From assembly GCA_003537495.1 (NCBI GenBank), contig DPSB01000006.1, positions 1 to 6,389 on the forward strand: 6,389 nt of DNA, in the 5' to 3' direction. The position numbers were made by a program, and so were the translations under genes. Origin of the DNA: Cytophagales bacterium. GTDB lineage: Bacteria; Bacteroidota; Bacteroidia; Cytophagales; Cyclobacteriaceae. The notes below the pieces were generated by a model. It was given only the letters and a program-made list of their open reading frames with translations. It did not search any database and was not told where the DNA came from. Shown here in pieces: positions 6,024-6,389 of the stretch (its first letter is position 1; each line of letters begins with the position of its first letter).

Positions 6024-6389
6024 TTACTTTAACTTTTTCAATTTCTCCCAGCGGGGGTCAATTGAATCACTTTCTTTTTCTTCAGTTTCGGTTGGTGAAG
6101 TGGAATACACCATGGGCTGGTCACTTTCTGCTTCGTTAGCAAAGCGAGGGTGCAACTTTTTCATGGGTATAGCCAGCGCAATAAATTCGTATAGGTACTG
6201 CCCCAGGTCAATGCTGTCCTGATCGCGCGTAATAATTACAATTTCATCGCTTATTTCCTGCGCTTCTTCTCCGTATTTGAAAACCATTTTTCGGTTTTCG
6301 GCAATCGGAAAATCAAACGGCTCTAATGTACGGTCGCACACCAGGGCAGCCTGGCCGGAAATTTTAAAATTCACTTCAATGAACGTCTC
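6024..6389 (-). CDS. DUF177/YceD family protein, 5' end beyond window
   Basis: YceD-family proteins are commonly encoded next to rpmF and are linked to 23S rRNA processing or large-subunit assembly. The visible part is 121 residues; the frame is open through the window edge (reading ETFIEVNFKIS at the edge), so the GTG at 6372-6374 is not the true start and the N-terminus is missing. The family motif is seen as LVCDRTLEPFDFPI, where the second cysteine of the common CDRCLEPF form is Thr. The centre has the acidic stretch EEAQEISDEI and IDLGQYLYEFIALAIPMKKLHP, and the C-terminus DPRWEKLKKL, all as in DUF177. A Ser/Thr/Glu-rich stretch before the C-terminus is variable in the family. Confidence 0.9.
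   Translation of the reverse strand, partial: ETFIEVNFKISGQAALVCDRTLEPFDFPIAENRKMVFKYGEEAQEISDEIVIITRDQDSIDLGQYLYEFIALAIPMKKLHPRFANEAESDQPMVYSTSPTETEEKESDSIDPRWEKLKKLK

Overview
This window looks like a chromosomal segment from a member of the Bacteroidota, most likely Cytophagales/Cytophagia. The reasons are the protein flavour of FabH, AccB, AccC and EF-P, the cysteine-poor L32, weak or absent Shine-Dalgarno sites before the core genes, and AT-rich leaders. Taxonomy below phylum is inference from residue patterns, with no database search.

The right two thirds (about 1994-6389) is an orderly core block read leftward on the minus strand: the 3' part of a DUF177/YceD gene, rpmF (ribosomal protein L32), fabH (3-oxoacyl-ACP synthase III), efp (elongation factor P), accB (biotin carboxyl carrier protein) and accC (biotin carboxylase). 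AccB and AccC form the biotin carboxylation half of acetyl-CoA carboxylase, which makes malonyl-CoA; FabH condenses acyl-CoA with malonyl-ACP to start fatty acid chains. L32, YceD and EF-P tie the cluster to ribosome assembly and translation. An intrinsic terminator after rpmF (5676-5709) separates yceD-rpmF from fabH-efp-accB-accC, and another after accC (1936-1969) closes the block. efp and accB are only 3 nt apart, while accB and accC are separated by 94 nt filled with a nested palindrome.

The left third (1 to about 1990) is accessory and decayed. Positions 1 to about 1149 hold an insertion sequence with an IS256/MULE-like DDE transposase whose N-terminal zinc ribbon is displaced by two frameshifts. 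Its start region carries two strong hairpins and a slippery A6G run. Positions 1391-1725 (minus) are the 5' remnant of an AAA_13-type (PrrC/RloC-like) ATPase with a frameshift, a damaged Walker A motif and a missing 3' end. In front of it lies a 23-bp-period tandem repeat (1839-1901) with CGTG every 11-12 bp. I recognise no gene in 1157-1390.

Nothing here proves a new system. The items most worth checking are the hairpin-bridged ribosome binding site of the transposase, the tandem CGTG array, the accB-accC palindrome and the non-lysine tip loop of EF-P.
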